From assembly GCA_017654935.2 (NCBI GenBank), contig CM065695.1, positions 30,943,309 through 31,007,308 on the forward strand: a stretch of DNA of 64,000 nt, in the 5' to 3' direction. Position 1 is the first letter of the stretch. Every line of letters begins with the position of its first letter. The notes below the pieces were generated by a model that was not told the origin of the DNA, did no database searches, and saw only the letters and a list, made by a program, of their open reading frames with translations. Below, one piece after another: positions 12,302 to 24,033 of this stretch. The stretch comes from Phymorhynchus buccinoides. Its lineage: Eukaryota; Mollusca; Gastropoda; Neogastropoda; Raphitomidae. The translations under genes and the position numbers were made by a program.

Positions 12302-15029
12302 TAATTCACACCACACAGATCTCAATATATTACAATGGAACTCCAGAAGCCTTAATAAACAAATAGACTATCTGGTAAATTTTATAGCAGACTCTGAATG
12401 CAGATACCATCTTTTACTAATCCAATCTCCTAACTGTCAATTTCATCAACTCCCCGAGATAGAGGGGTATTTTTACCCCCCTGAAATTTCTCCGGATTCT
12501 ACAGGAAAGATTTATACAGTTACTTACGTACATCAAACTATAAAGTACGAAACTGCCCCAAGTCCCACAAAAGATGTCCCCTCTAAATTATACTCTAATA
12601 ATATACAAATTAACCTGAATAATCGTACTACTAACTTCCTAAATATGTACTTTGTGCAAGGCTACTTCCAGGTACCTGAACCAGACTGGCTCATAAACCT
12701 TAAAAATAATGAGTCATGGTTCATTGCAGGGGATTTTAACTCCCATAATTTAGCTTGGGATTCAGGCCCCCTTTCTTACAAAGGGGAAGGTACTTTACTG
12801 TTAGAACAAATTAACTCCTCTAATGTAGTCCTGTTAAATGATGGCACCAGTACTAGATTTCCGGATAATCCTAACCATTCCATGACAGCCATAGACCTAA
12901 CCCTAGTCAGTCCAGATCTGCTCAAAAACTATAATTGGTATGTTCATGCAGACCCACTTGGCTCGGACCATTGTCCAATAATTACCCAATTAAACGCATC
13001 AGTAGACCTTGTAGAAGAAAACAAAATTAAGCAATTTAACTATGATAAAGCCGACTGGGCCAACTTTCAGGAATTACTGTCTAAGCATACCATCAAAGAC
13101 TTACAGGATGATAATATAGAGATTTACTACCAAAACATCAGAGAGTCAATTCTAGAAAGCAGTAATCAGACTATTCCAACTTATAAGGCCAATCAAACTG
13201 CTACTACTAAAAATAAAGGTTGGTGGAATGAGACGTGTGCGGAAGCAGTGCAGGCCAAACATTCTGCCTGCACCCAGTGCAAGAAGCACCCAGATAAAGA
13301 TACCCTAATTTGTAAAAAGAAGGCCAAAAAACATAGTGACAAAACCTGTGCAGCAGCCAAACTAGAATTCTTTAAAAAGTCAGCTAACATTATAAATTAC
13401 AAAGACCTAGGTTCAGCTTGGAAAACACTAAAGAAAATCAAATCTAAAGGTAAAAGACCAGAAACGAAAATCTTAAATGGTAATCAGCTCACAAAAAACA
13501 ACCAAGAAAAAGCCGATGTTCTGGCTGAGATGTTTGCTAGGGCCAGTCAAACTAAATATCTACCCAAAGTAGAACAAGATAAGCGTAAACTCACGCCAGA
13601 ACTTCCTAAGTCCTCTAACAACTTTAGGTCAATAAACGCAACCATAAAACGGGTAGAACTCACCTCTGCTATTCGAAATATTAAAAGTGTCAAAAAAGCT
13701 ACCGGTGAAGATATTATCTCTTATATCATGATTCAAAAGCTCCCCCCGTCTTTCATAACAGTCTTACATCACTTTTATAATTTTTGCTGGGAAACAGGGG
13801 ATATCCCTCAGGCTTGGAAAGAAGCCCAAGTTGTAGCGATCCTTAAAACCGGTAAGCCTGCCAGAGATCCTAAAAGTTATCGCCCCATTTCCCTAACTCC
13901 TCATTTAGGAAAAATATATGAGAGAATTGCCAAAAATCGTCTGGAAGACTTTTTACAAAAGCATGATATCTTACCTAAATACCAAGCAGGCTTTCGAAAA
14001 CACCGTAGTTGCACGGAACATATTGTTAAAATAACCTCCCACGTCAGGAAAGCAATGGCAAAAGGTAAAAGAACTCTGGCCACCTTTTTCGACATAAAAG
14101 CCGCCTATGACTCGGTCTGGCGGGGTAGATTACTACTTAAACTTAACAAGATAGGTATTCAAGGTAATATGCTAAATTTTATTCAATCCTTTCTAACCAA
14201 CCGAACAATCAAGGTCAGAGTAGGTCAACACTTATCAACTAAGCATCAAATAGACATGGGAGTTCCCCAGGGGAGTATTATAGCCCCTACTTTGTTTAAC
14301 ATATTACATGAAATACCTAAACTTCCGTTTAAACACTGTAACATTTCCATGTATGCAGATGATATAGCGATCTGGACTAACCCTAAGAATGGAAAAACAA
14401 AAAAACAGATTAATAAAGCCCTTAAACAACATCAACATAATGTAGACTTAATAGCAGGTTTTATGCAGGTTCATGGTTTTTACCTCTCCCCAGAAAAGTG
14501 TCATTTTATGGTGTTTGCCAGGAGACAGTTCCTAAACGATCAGTATAACATTATATATGATGAAATCAAAAAACCAGTTCAACAAGTAAGATTCCTAGGT
14601 GTAATCCTGTCCTCAAATTTAAACTGGAATGCTCATATTGAACACTTAATCACTAAAAGTACTAATGCTATTAACTTTTTAAAGGTTATATCTCATGAAA
14701 ACTGGGCTAAAGATCCAAAATTCTTAACTTACCTGGTTCAAGCCTTAGTAAGGAGTAGGCTAACCTATGGTATGGAGGCCTTTTACACACTCCCCAAACA
14801 TCAACTAAAGAAATTAGCCTCCTTGGAACTCCGGGCACTCAAATTAGCCCTGGGGATCCCCCCTTACGCTGTAAGCAAGTTAATTTATAGGGATATCGAT
14901 TGGATTCCCATAGAACATCTTATTAAGCTAAATTGTGCAAAATTTATGGTTCGCCTTCAGGCAGCAAATGTATATATATGGGAAGGAAGAATTCTTCTCA
15001 ACAGTCAGTTCCGCTTTCCAATTCACTGA
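12285..15029 (+). CDS. LINE ORF2: endonuclease and reverse transcriptase (frameshifted at 3' end)
   Basis: The product is the main enzyme of the element, which nicks target DNA and reverse-transcribes the element RNA at the nick. Residues about 12-230 are an AP-type endonuclease with NILQWNSRSL, the GDFNSHN motif, AIDLTLVS and GSDHCPI. The usual catalytic Glu after the first strand is not seen: the equivalent place reads LLIQSPN where QEP is typical. The reverse transcriptase follows (about residues 500-780) with SYRPISLTPHLGKIYE, GFRKHRSCTEH, FDIKAAYDSVW, GVPQGSIIAPTLFNI and the catalytic YADDIAIW. The frame fails shortly before 15029, and the RNase H continues in the next frame. The ATG at 12285 was chosen because it overlaps the end of ORF1. 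Confidence 0.87.
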   Translation: MGQNSNNSHHTDLNILQWNSRSLNKQIDYLVNFIADSECRYHLLLIQSPNCQFHQLPEIEGYFYPPEISPDSTGKIYTVTYVHQTIKYETAPSPTKDVPSKLYSNNIQINLNNRTTNFLNMYFVQGYFQVPEPDWLINLKNNESWFIAGDFNSHNLAWDSGPLSYKGEGTLLLEQINSSNVVLLNDGTSTRFPDNPNHSMTAIDLTLVSPDLLKNYNWYVHADPLGSDHCPIITQLNASVDLVEENKIKQFNYDKADWANFQELLSKHTIKDLQDDNIEIYYQNIRESILESSNQTIPTYKANQTATTKNKGWWNETCAEAVQAKHSACTQCKKHPDKDTLICKKKAKKHSDKTCAAAKLEFFKKSANIINYKDLGSAWKTLKKIKSKGKRPETKILNGNQLTKNNQEKADVLAEMFARASQTKYLPKVEQDKRKLTPELPKSSNNFRSINATIKRVELTSAIRNIKSVKKATGEDIISYIMIQKLPPSFITVLHHFYNFCWETGDIPQAWKEAQVVAILKTGKPARDPKSYRPISLTPHLGKIYERIAKNRLEDFLQKHDILPKYQAGFRKHRSCTEHIVKITSHVRKAMAKGKRTLATFFDIKAAYDSVWRGRLLLKLNKIGIQGNMLNFIQSFLTNRTIKVRVGQHLSTKHQIDMGVPQGSIIAPTLFNILHEIPKLPFKHCNISMYADDIAIWTNPKNGKTKKQINKALKQHQHNVDLIAGFMQVHGFYLSPEKCHFMVFARRQFLNDQYNIIYDEIKKPVQQVRFLGVILSSNLNWNAHIEHLITKSTNAINFLKVISHENWAKDPKFLTYLVQALVRSRLTYGMEAFYTLPKHQLKKLASLELRALKLALGIPPYAVSKLIYRDIDWIPIEHLIKLNCAKFMVRLQAANVYIWEGRILLNSQFRFPIH

Positions 15030-15642
15030 AGTACAGGAACGGCATATAATTCCCAAGTACCAACACATTTATGAATTCTCTAAAGATTTAATAGACAACT
15101 CTAATTTTCAGCTACAGGATGTGGTATTACACCCTAAACATGGTATCCCTAATTGGGAATGGGAACCTCCAAATATAGATACTAGTCTAACTATATACTC
15201 TAAAGAAAAAACCACTAATCAGCTAACAGTAGCAGCTAAAGAAAAGATTTACTACTCACGCCACTCAGTTCAAATCTATACAGACGGTTCCAAACTTGCA
15301 CCCACCAAAATAGGATGCTCCTTTACAATTCCAGGTCTTAATGTTACTAAATCCTTCAAACTAAATCCTCATCTATCTATATACAGTGCCGAACTTTGGG
15401 CAATACTCAAGGCTCTGGACTTTGTAAACGATCTCCCTCAACTCGCTACTAATGTGGTGTTATACACCGATTCACTGTCATCCCTACAGGGTCTTCAATC
15501 CCCTCAAAATAACAGAGCAGAAATCATACAAGAAATCCTTTTTTTAGTTCATCAAATTAACTGTAAGGGAACCCAGGTTACTCTAACCTGGATCCCATCC
15601 CATTGTGGTATTAAAGGTAACGATCAAGCAGACTGCAGCTAA
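14990..15642 (+). pseudogene. LINE ORF2 continuation: RNase H domain
   Basis: This is the same polypeptide as the preceding ORF2, displaced by one frame. It carries a ribonuclease H with the four acidic-centre motifs in order: YTDGSK, SAELWAIL, LYTDSLSSL and WIPSHCGIKGNDQAD. The domain would remove the RNA template after first-strand synthesis. The frame change from ORF2 lies between about 14965 and 15010. A second frame change at about 15630 cuts off the reading just after NDQAD. With both indels the copy cannot make one continuous ORF2 protein unless there is frameshifting. Decay is the simpler explanation. Confidence 0.8.
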
Positions 15643-15991
15643 AAAAGCAGCAGGTAATTTAAATCTCGCCTCCTGCAGTATAGGGTTATCTGTAAATGAA
15701 TGTAATAGCTTACTTAAAGATACCTCCTATGTTAACTGGAAAGCTGATTTAGAACAGTATGCTAAAGATCATCACTGGGATCATAGACCAGTTAAAAAAG
15801 GCTTATTCTTACCAATTCCTTATCACCTATCATCCTTAATTTTCCGTCTTCGGACAAATTCGTACTACTGTAAATTTAACGAATATGTATGTGATTGTAA
15901 TCACATTCTTACCTTAGAACACCTATTCTCAGACTCCTCTTGTTCAGTTAGAACTTCACGAAGTTATAAATATTACCTCCAAAGTCAATAA
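15625..15991 (+). pseudogene. LINE ORF2 C-terminus after second frameshift
   Basis: The frame resumes with AKKAAGNLNLAS, the usual continuation of an RNase H in this group, and runs to a stop at 15991. It includes a Cys/His cluster (YVCDCNHILTLEHLF) resembling the C-terminal zinc-binding motif of I-type LINEs. It is non-functional on its own. Confidence 0.72.
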
Positions 15992-16782
15992 AACCTATAA
16001 TTACCATACGCTGATCAATCATAATGATGAAGATTGGACCCTGATGAAGGTCACTGGAGACCGAAACGTTTGGAAATAAGAGTCCTAGTATAGTTTTAAC
16101 AGATGCATTCTTTCCTGATTTTATTATTTTTAGTGTGTGACTCAGCTACACTCCAGATTGCATCCTCACAGTGAAAAGAATGAAACTACAAAGTGTGTTT
16201 TAATGACTTATTTTATTATATTATATATATATTTTATTTATTTTTTTCCTGATGGCTCCTGCGGGTTGGCTTGGAAAGCCTAAACACATCTTTTTTTTCT
16301 TTTTTTGACCTTAAAAAATGCTGACAATGACTATTTTTTAAGAGATGCTCTATATTGACAGCCCAATTTTCAGGTCTGCTATCAGTTCTTGGAAGTCAGT
16401 GGCAAGAAATCTTGTGGATGATCTCAGCTCATTTACAGCTGCTTCTTTCGATCAAGGGTAAAAATGTTTAGTATTATATTGTAATCTTGTTTAGAGGTAA
16501 CTCAGTAAAATACTGGCTGCAAACCAAGACACTGAAAAACCCCCCACAATCATTGCTATATCTAAATAACAGACATCATACTATTTCATATTGTTCACAT
16601 TGTGAACGAAATGCTTGTTTTTTCTCATGATGATTATTTATGTAGGCACTAATAGATTAAATAACAGTCAACAAAAAGATAAAAGCCAGCTAATAAAACT
16701 TTGCCTACTGTAATATAGAGAAAAATCATAAATTTGTTTGTGTTGTACTTATAGATATCATAAACTTAATAATCAATCCACA
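15992..16782. other. LINE 3' UTR, then AT-rich sequence and possible Harbinger intron
   Basis: The first 100-150 bases are the probable 3' UTR of the LINE, including ACCGAAACGTTTGG. The rest is AT-rich. A short open stretch at about 16373-16459 is preceded by TTTTCAG and followed by GGTAAAA, so it could be a small upstream exon of the Harbinger gene, but no protein family was recognised in it. Confidence 0.45.
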
Positions 16783-17305
16783 GGGAGTCCGGGTTCTGTA
16801 CATGATGCAAGAGCGTTCAGAAACTGAGACTTGAAGGCATTTTTGGAGGGGGATGAAGGCAGACTACCTCCGAAATACTACCTATGTTTCCATTGGGAGT
16901 CCAAGTTCTGTACATGATGCAAGACTGTTCAGAACTTGAAGTCATTTTTTGAGGGGGATGAAGGCAGACTACCTCCGTAATACTACTTGCTTGGACACTC
17001 GGCATATCCGCTTACAGACTATCTACTACCTCCATACAGACAATGGGCATCTCAGTGTTGCACAAAAAAGATTCAACCAGCCTCATTCATCTACTCCTGT
17101 GGAAGTTGAATGGGCAATTGGTCTCCTGAAAGGCAAGTTCCGACGCCTTAAATTCCTTGACACGATTCAAGTGCTGGACATTCCGTATGTCATTTTCACT
17201 GCTCGCGTATTGCACAATTTCATTTTGATACAGAAGGGTATTGATGAAGAGGAAATAGAGTTGAGTGATAATGATGATGACGAAGTAAATAATAAAGATG
17301 CTCCA
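16783..17305 (+). pseudogene. PIF/Harbinger (HARBI1-like) transposase, 3' exon, left part
   Basis: The exon encodes the C-terminal half of a DDE-type nuclease of the Harbinger group. A likely acceptor (CAATCCACAG) precedes the coding match GSPGSVHDARAFRN, the second-Asp region of the family. The exon continues through DNGHLSVAQKRFNQ, then VEWAIGLLKGKFRRLKFL with the third catalytic acid, and VLHNFILIQKG. The first part is internally duplicated: 16784-16860 and 16893-16985 are tandem versions of the same codons, and each has a stop after the R-N/T codon. The reading ends in an acidic tail interrupted at 17305 by a hAT transposon. The last codons reappear at 22139. Confidence 0.82.
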
Positions 17306-17911
17306 CAGGCATGCTACTTTTCAGCGATTTCACGGAATTCCGCCAAACCCGTTTTGAACTGCAGCGAAACTCAAAAATTTTCAGAGAAAAAAAAAATCGC
17401 GCCACGTTTCGCAGAACTCTTACTACGCGTGCAAGCAGTCGACTCGCGCCACGCTTCGCGGAACTCTTACTACGCGTGCAAGCAGTCGACTCGCTGCTTA
17501 AGCCCTCCGTTGCGCGCGCACCGGTTACCAACTTCCTGCGACGCCATAACTAAATAGCACGGTCGACATATGACTCGTATCGAGTGTTAAATTGCAAACT
17601 TTCGCGATGTCCAGAAGTGATATTGTGCCCAGAGGTTCCTGTGGAGACTGGGACAAAGGTTTAAAGAACAAATGGGATTGGAAATGGCTCGATAGAAAGT
17701 ACAACAACGTGGAGTACGGAGAGTTTTTTGTGAAACTGAAGGAAGCTGGGAAAGCGTACTGCACCTTGTGCAGATGCGAAATCGTGTACAAGTCGTGTGG
17801 AGTGAGGTGTCTAACGGACCATCTCAAGTCAAAAAAACACCAAAAGAAAGCTGCAAATCTCAAGAAGAACTCGCGCCTGCCAGGTAATTAATTTGTCTTT
17901 TATACTTTTTC

Positions 17912-18298
<387 letters not shown>

Positions 18299-18518
18299 TA
18301 TAGGCGTAAAATATATTGTACTAAGCTTCTAATTTCTATTCATTGGTTGGTCTGTGACTTGAAATTATTTTTAAAAAATTGGTAGGCCTACTCATATATA
18401 TAGTAGAAGGAAGATAGAGCTTTGTATTAATTGATGAATGAGATTCATAAAATGAGTAAGGTGAATCTTCAGAAAAACTGTTTAACCCTTTTACTTTGGT
18501 AAATTTTTTGCAGTAGAT

Positions 18519-18538
18519 GCAACACACACACACACACA

Positions 18539-18586
<48 letters not shown>

Positions 18587-18750
18587 GACAGAGGAAAATC
18601 TCTTGATTTTGGTTTTTTTCATAAGTTCAGGATTTGCATAGTATCCCCCCCCCCACCCCACCCCCCTCTCTCTCTCTCTTTCTCACACACACACACACAC
18701 ACACACGCACGCACGCACGCACACGCACACGCACGCACACACACACAACA
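18519..18750. repeat. (CA)n and (CT)n microsatellites in the hAT intron
   Basis: CA repeats at about 18519-18582 and 18684-18748 (the second with CGCACG variants), with a short CT tract at 18665-18684 between C-rich and CA sequence. Antisense frames give cysteine/valine repeats, which are artefacts. Confidence 0.9.
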
Positions 18751-21109
18751 AAAGAGTAAGCTTTTTCTTCCCTGCTGGGGAAAAACCAATTTCAATTGGA
18801 ATTTTATTGCCAATTTTCTTGCACGATATTGCACAAGTACAGAAGTCTCTACTTGTATGTTGCAGTTGCATTTGGAACTGCTGGACCTTTGTTTGGGAAG
18901 AAAGTGTCAGCAGGATCTGCAGAAAGTGAAAGCACGCCGAAGGACAAACCTGCTGAAAGCACTGCAAGTTGCAGTGCAACTGTGAGCACAAAGGATCCTC
19001 CACCTCCACCCGTACGACCATTGGTGCCACTCTGTGACAGATTGCATCACCAAGAAGCCACCCTGGTCACCTTTCTGGCAGAAAACTATGTCCATGTCCA
19101 TGGCCCCTCGTCTGGTTTCCTTGATCAGAGAGTTAGGCAGGGACCCCACGGCACACAACAAACTGTCAATGGGCCGGGCCTCCGCTACCTATAAACTTAC
19201 ATATGGCCTTGCCAAGTCCTTGAAACAAGATATGATTGATGACATTGCTGATCAGTTCTTCAGCCTGAACTTGGATGAAGCGACTAGTTCTAACAATGAG
19301 AAGGTGTTGACTGTCCTCATTAGTTTTTTCAGGGAGAAAAGAGGCATGGTGGTAGTTCAGCATCTGGGCTCTGTCAGCTTGCTGCGAGTGACGAGTGCTC
19401 GTATTGTTGAAGCCTTGGACAAGATGCTGGTCAAGAACGGTTTGAAGTGGAACAGGTGTTTGTCCATGTTAATGGATTCTTGTAATGTTATGAGGGGTGT
19501 AAGAAGTGGGGTGGAGAAGACCATCAGAGAGGAAAAAGCACCACACCTTCTTGACATAGATGGGGACAGCTGCCACCACGTGCACAATGCCTGCAAAGCA
19601 TTCACATCAGTGTTTGGTGGTGAGATTGAGAAGCTGTTTGGAGACATCTACACAGACTTTCAGAATAAACAGTTCCAAGATTGCCTTAGCCTCATCTGCT
19701 TCGCCTTGGATCTGAAATACACCAGGCCTGAGAGATTCCTCCATCACAGGTGGCTGTCTGCCTTAAACTTGAGTGCGGATACGTTGCGACTATTTGATGG
19801 TTTGACCGTCTTATACTACGAGTTCTTGCCAAAGATGGAAAAGACTGCGTACCACTCCAATGTGATCAACATCTTCCACACCAAGAATGTCAATGAGTCC
19901 TGCAGGGATGAAATCAGAGACCTGAGAAAGCAACTTGGCACCATTGGCCTGACATCTGAGGGCAAGTTGAGAAAGCAGAGAATTGTGAAGAGGCTGTTCT
20001 ATCACAGGGAGGACACTTTGCTTCAGCTGAAGTTCTACGTTGATGCACTTGCTGTCCTGAAGGAGTTTGTCATGCTGTTTCAGCGCAAGGATCCCCTCAT
20101 CCACATTCTTCATGATCAGCAGTTGTCTTTGGTGCGGCAGTTCCTCCTCCTCTTCATCAAACCAGAGTGTATGAAGCCCCTGAAGGCGCAGACGTTGTTA
20201 TCCCTCAACCTGGATGACAAGGCCAACCACCTGGAACTTGAAGCCATCTTCCTTGGGAAGGCAGAGGCATCGTTGAAGAAACTAGGGCCTGAGATTCAAC
20301 GTAGCTTCCGTGAGACGGCACTGAAGGGATACATTGCTTGTGGCCGAGTTCTGCTTCAGAAAATGCCATTGTGCAATGGGTTCCTAGAAGCTGCTGGTGG
20401 GTTAAACCCTGAAGAGAAGTGCTCGGTGGCCCTGGAGAAGTGCCTGAAGCTGCCATCTTTTCTGCCTGCTGATGTGATTGCTGCCCCATGCCAGTCCACT
20501 GAGGAATCGGATGAAGAAGATCCAGAGCAGAAGAAAGAGGCTGTACAAGTTGCCTACAATAGGGAGGTGCGCAACTTCCTAGGTGAGGACAGCATCCCTG
20601 CCTTTGGGGATGATCAGCGGGTGGACGAGTGGTGGGCAGCCACCTTTACGAAGTACCCTCTCCCTCTCCTTTCGCGTGTTGTGAAAGCAGTGCTGTTCAC
20701 TTTCCATGGCCCATTGGTGGAAAGCTTCAACATCATGGGTGATGTCATCGACCAGAGGAGTGGGAGGATGGACATGAGTACTTTTGATGCATACCACACC
20801 GCGCACTATGCCCTCATGGCTTCAGGAAAACCAGCCACCTCTCTGTTTCACAGGGGAAATGTCATGAGAGAGCCTGTGAACAAGAGGTTGATTCAGAATA
20901 TATCCACTGCTCGTCAATCTTACCATGAGGTGTTGGCACACAAGTCTGAGGAAAAGAAGAGGAGAGCAGCACTGTGGAACAAACACCAGGCTCGTGTGGC
21001 ATCCAAAAGAAAAGCCATAGAGACCCTAAAGGAGGAAGCAAAGAAGGCCCGCCTTCAGCATCTCATGAAGCTAGCCAGGAAATAAATGTTTGCATGAGCA
21101 GCAGCTTTC

Positions 21110-21845
21110 ACTGATTCAGTGTCTTTTTGAAACTGTAGACTGTAACTTAATCTGACACTTCAGAAAGCTGACAAGAAATGTTTTCCTCAGATTCCTTCAG
21201 TGGTTTTTTTTTTTCGTTTTTTTAAACTGTGGACTAAGTTCTGAATCTAACCAAGAAACAGGTGGTTTCATCAGATTCATTCAGAGTGTGTTTTTGTGTG
21301 TGTTTAAACTGTGGGCTGTAAATTCTGAATCTGACCAAGAAGAAAGTTTTCATCAGATACATTCTGTGTGTTTTTGAAACTAAATTTAAGTTCTGAATGT
21401 GACACTTTACAAAGCTGACCAAGAAACTAGTATTTTCATCAGATTTATTCTGTGTCTTTGAAACTGTGGACTATAAATAAGTTCTGAATCTGACCAAGAA
21501 CAAGTGTTTTCATCAGATTCATTCAGTGTCTTTTTGAAACTGGACTGTAAGTTCTGAATGTGACACTTCAGAAAGCTGACCAAGAAACAAGTTTTTTCAT
21601 CAGATTCATTCTTTGTCTTTTTAAACTGTGGACTGTAATGTGTAATAAGTTCTGAACATGACACTTCAGAAAGCTGACCAAGAAACAAGTGTTTTCATCA
21701 GATTCATTCAATGTCTTTTTGAAACTATGGACTGTAAGAAGTTCTGAATGTGACACTCCAGAATGCTGACCAAGAAATAATGTTTTCATCAGATTTTTTC
21801 GGTGTCTTTTTGAAACTGGGCTGTAATAAGTTCTGATCAGCAGGT
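21110..21845. repeat. Tandem repeat of about 90-120 bp inside the hAT element
   Basis: Seven or eight diverged copies of a unit containing TTTTCATCAGATTCATTC, GTGTCTTTTTGAAACTG, GACTGTAAGTTCTGAA and CACTTCAGAAAGCTGACC. The block lies between the transposase stop and the GC-rich subterminal region. Long non-coding repeats at this place are compatible with subterminal transposase-binding repeats, but that is not shown. Confidence 0.88.
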
Positions 21846-22138
21846 ATGTACACCACTTGTCTTTTCTTTACTTTTTGTGGGGGGTGGGGTGGGGGTGGGG
21901 TGGGGGAGGGGGGAAAAACAACACATTTAGCACTAAACACTGTACTGTTCACAACCCTGAAAATATGGCTCAGAATGCACCAGATTGCACAGATTTTAGC
22001 CATTTGTTCAAAAAATTTCCGGGGGGTCATGCCCCCGGACCCCCCTAGCTCGCGCGCCTGATTCGCAGCCGCGCACTTGTGGCTTCGCCACTTCGAGGAA
22101 CTTTCACAGAAAATGAAATTTTGCCTGTAGCATGCCTG

Positions 22139-22187
22139 CTCCAGCAAGGAGTGGTGAAGCAAAAAGGCTCAACATTACTCGCTCACT
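22139..22187 (+). pseudogene. Harbinger transposase C-terminus, right of the hAT insertion
   Basis: Reading in the frame of the left part gives AP-ARSGEAKRLNITRSL, a typical Harbinger C-terminal tail (G..KR...I....L). It is then cut at 22187 by a LINE 3' end and closes after that insertion with Leu-Val-stop (TAG at 22484-22486). The clean continuity across two insertions supports both the family call and the insertion boundaries. Confidence 0.75.
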
Positions 22188-22468
22188 CAAGATTACGATT
22201 AAAATTATAGCCCTGTCGACAACAAAGGCCATGTCAGGGCTGTCACCACGTTGAATCTTACCACATATTAAAAAGGGATAAAAACACAAGGCAAAAACAA
22301 AATCAGTTTTTTTGTTAAAATACTTTTGTTAAAAAACAATCAATCACAAACTTAGTAAGCAAAAACATGACACGTCTAGAATTAAAAACATCACAGTAGC
22401 TTACATCAAGTGAAAAATATTAACGTCTCAAGTAATTAAAGATTGTGTAAGGCGGAACGTCACGGAAC
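22188..22468 (-). mobile_element. I/Nimb-like LINE 3' end, truncated, with target-site duplication
   Basis: This is a 5'-truncated copy of the LINE tail that recurs at 26838, 27536, 28116 and 28985. The 3' end lies on the left (AAGATTACGATTAAAATTATAGCC) and the truncated end is on the right (...GGCGGAACGTCACGGAAC). It is flanked by an 11-bp direct repeat, ACTCGCTCACT, at 22177-22187 and 22469-22479, as expected for target-primed reverse transcription. It landed in the last codons of the Harbinger gene. Confidence 0.85.
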
Positions 22469-22606
22469 ACTCGCTCACTTGTTTAGATCTCTAGCAGAGA
22501 TGTGCAAGTTTCTTAATATATGGACTTTTCTTCTTGCCTTGCGTCCAGATAAGAATACATTATAGACAAGCATAAACAAAGCGTCATATTGATTGCCATT
22601 TGACCA
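22469..22606. other. End of Harbinger gene and flank
   Basis: Contains the second target-site copy and the reconstructed Harbinger stop codon (22484-22486). The rest is AT-rich flank. No 3' terminal inverted repeat of the Harbinger element was identified. Confidence 0.4.
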
Positions 22607-23452
22607 CCCAGCCCGGACCCATTCTGCCTACCGCACAACCCCACCCCACCCCACCGACCACCCAGCCCGGACCCATTCTGCCTACCGCACAACCCCACCC
22701 CACCCCACCGACCACCCAGCCTGGATCCATTCTGACTACTGCACGACCCCAACCCAACTCACAGACTACCCAGCCTGGACCCATTCTGACTACTGCACGA
22801 CCCCAACCCACCTCACAGACCATCCAGCCTGGACCCATTCTGACTACCGCACGACCCCAACCCACCTCACCGACCATCCAGCCTGGACCCATTCTGACTA
22901 CCGCACAACCCCACCCCACCCCACCGACCATCCAGCCTGGACCCATTCTGACAACCGCACAACCCCAACCCACCTCACCGACCATCCAGCCTGGACCCAT
23001 TCCGACTACCACATGACCCCAACCCACCTCACTGACCATCCAGCCTGGACCCATTCTGACTACCGCACGACCCCAACCCACCTCACCGACCATCCAGCCT
23101 GGACCCATTCTGACTACCGCACGACCCCAACCCACCTCACGACCATCCAGCCTGGACCCATTCTGACTACCGCACGACCCCAACCCACCTCACGACCATC
23201 CAGCCTGGACCCATTCTGACTACCGCACGACCCCAACCCACCTCACGACCATCCAGCCTGGACCCATTCTGACTACCGCACAACCCCAACCCACCTCACC
23301 GACCATCCAGCCTGGACCCATTCTGACAACCGCACGACCCCAACCCACCTGACCGACCATCCAGCCTGGACCCATTCCGACTACCACATGACCCCAACCC
23401 ACCTCACTGACCATCCAGCCTGGACCCATTCTGACTACCGCACTATCCAAAT
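22607..23452. repeat. Minisatellite, unit about 50-60 bp
   Basis: About 15 tandem copies of a unit built from GACCATCCAGCCTGGACCC, ATTCTGACTACCGCACGACC and CCAACCCACCTCAC. The first copies are CCACCCCACC variants. A block of several units near 22900-23040 recurs near 23270-23420 with the same private substitutions (GACAACCGCAC and GACTACCACATGACC), so the array also grew by multi-unit duplication. The long antisense frames rich in GWMV are repeat translations. Confidence 0.93.
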
Positions 23453-23639
23453 CCTACCGACCAACTGTTGAACGTCCATCAACCTAGCGACGACACAGCC
23501 CCAACTTTCCAGTCAACTGACAGGCCAGCCACATCGGCTTACTATCTTACAGAGTACAGGGCCCCCAACAATAGCAGACTCTAACATGACTGTTGACTGG
23601 GACGTTCAAACCGACATGTCTGTACAACATGAAATGACA

Positions 23640-24033
23640 GATTGATTTGTCTACGACTGACGATTACCAGCTGGACAGCACCACCAAGCTGGTGCCAGTC
23701 ACAGAGGGCGAGCGGATTGAGATGGAACCGAAGCGTGGAGGGTTGTGTGGGGAAAAGGAAGGGGGAAGGCCAGGATCAGAGAGAGAAGGCCGCAAAGGAG
23801 GCCACATACACCATCCCTATTCTCCCAAGATACAAAAATTTCAGTTTGTTGCCAGGTTGAAGAGAAAAGCTGTTGAAGATGCAACTTTGCAATCCAAGCG
23901 CTTGTTTGATGCAGCAGTAGCTAAAGCCCAAGGTGGAGGGGATCGTCCACAACTTCCCCAGTTTAAGTCTCCCAAAAGCATTGTCAACAGAGTTAATGCG
24001 GTAAATGTTCTGCCAATACCTGACAAGCTGTAG
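23640..24033 (+). pseudogene. Possible MULE/FLYWCH-type transposase fragment
   Basis: An open frame with the segment PKIQKFQFVARLKRKAVED followed by LQSKRLFDAAVAKAQ resembles the stretch after the DNA-binding zinc finger in Mutator-like transposases (a basic LKRRA helix and a short Leu/Phe segment). The preceding part has a His-rich KGGHIHHPY. No catalytic domain is present, and the frame ends at 24033. The assignment is weak: it may equally be an unrelated transposon relic. Confidence 0.3.

Larger units (their letters stand above)
9925..16130 (+). mobile_element. Non-LTR retrotransposon, I/Nimb-like, nearly complete
   Basis: The element comprises an upstream motif cluster, ORF1 (nucleic-acid-binding, three CCHC-type zinc knuckles), and ORF2 (AP-type endonuclease, reverse transcriptase, RNase H, C-terminal Cys/His motif). 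An RNase H placed after the RT is characteristic of the I, Ingi, LOA and R1 groups. The two ORFs overlap by 17 bases. ORF2 is disrupted by at least two frameshifts (about 14970-15010 and about 15630), so this copy is probably inactive. Both ends are approximate because no target-site duplication was found. A short imperfect hairpin (GGTCACTGGAGACC) lies near 16049 in the 3' UTR. Confidence 0.85.

Noticed and set aside
22584..23450. Repeat proteins (GWMV-type and HSDYRTT-type)
   Set aside because: Minisatellite translation open on both strands.
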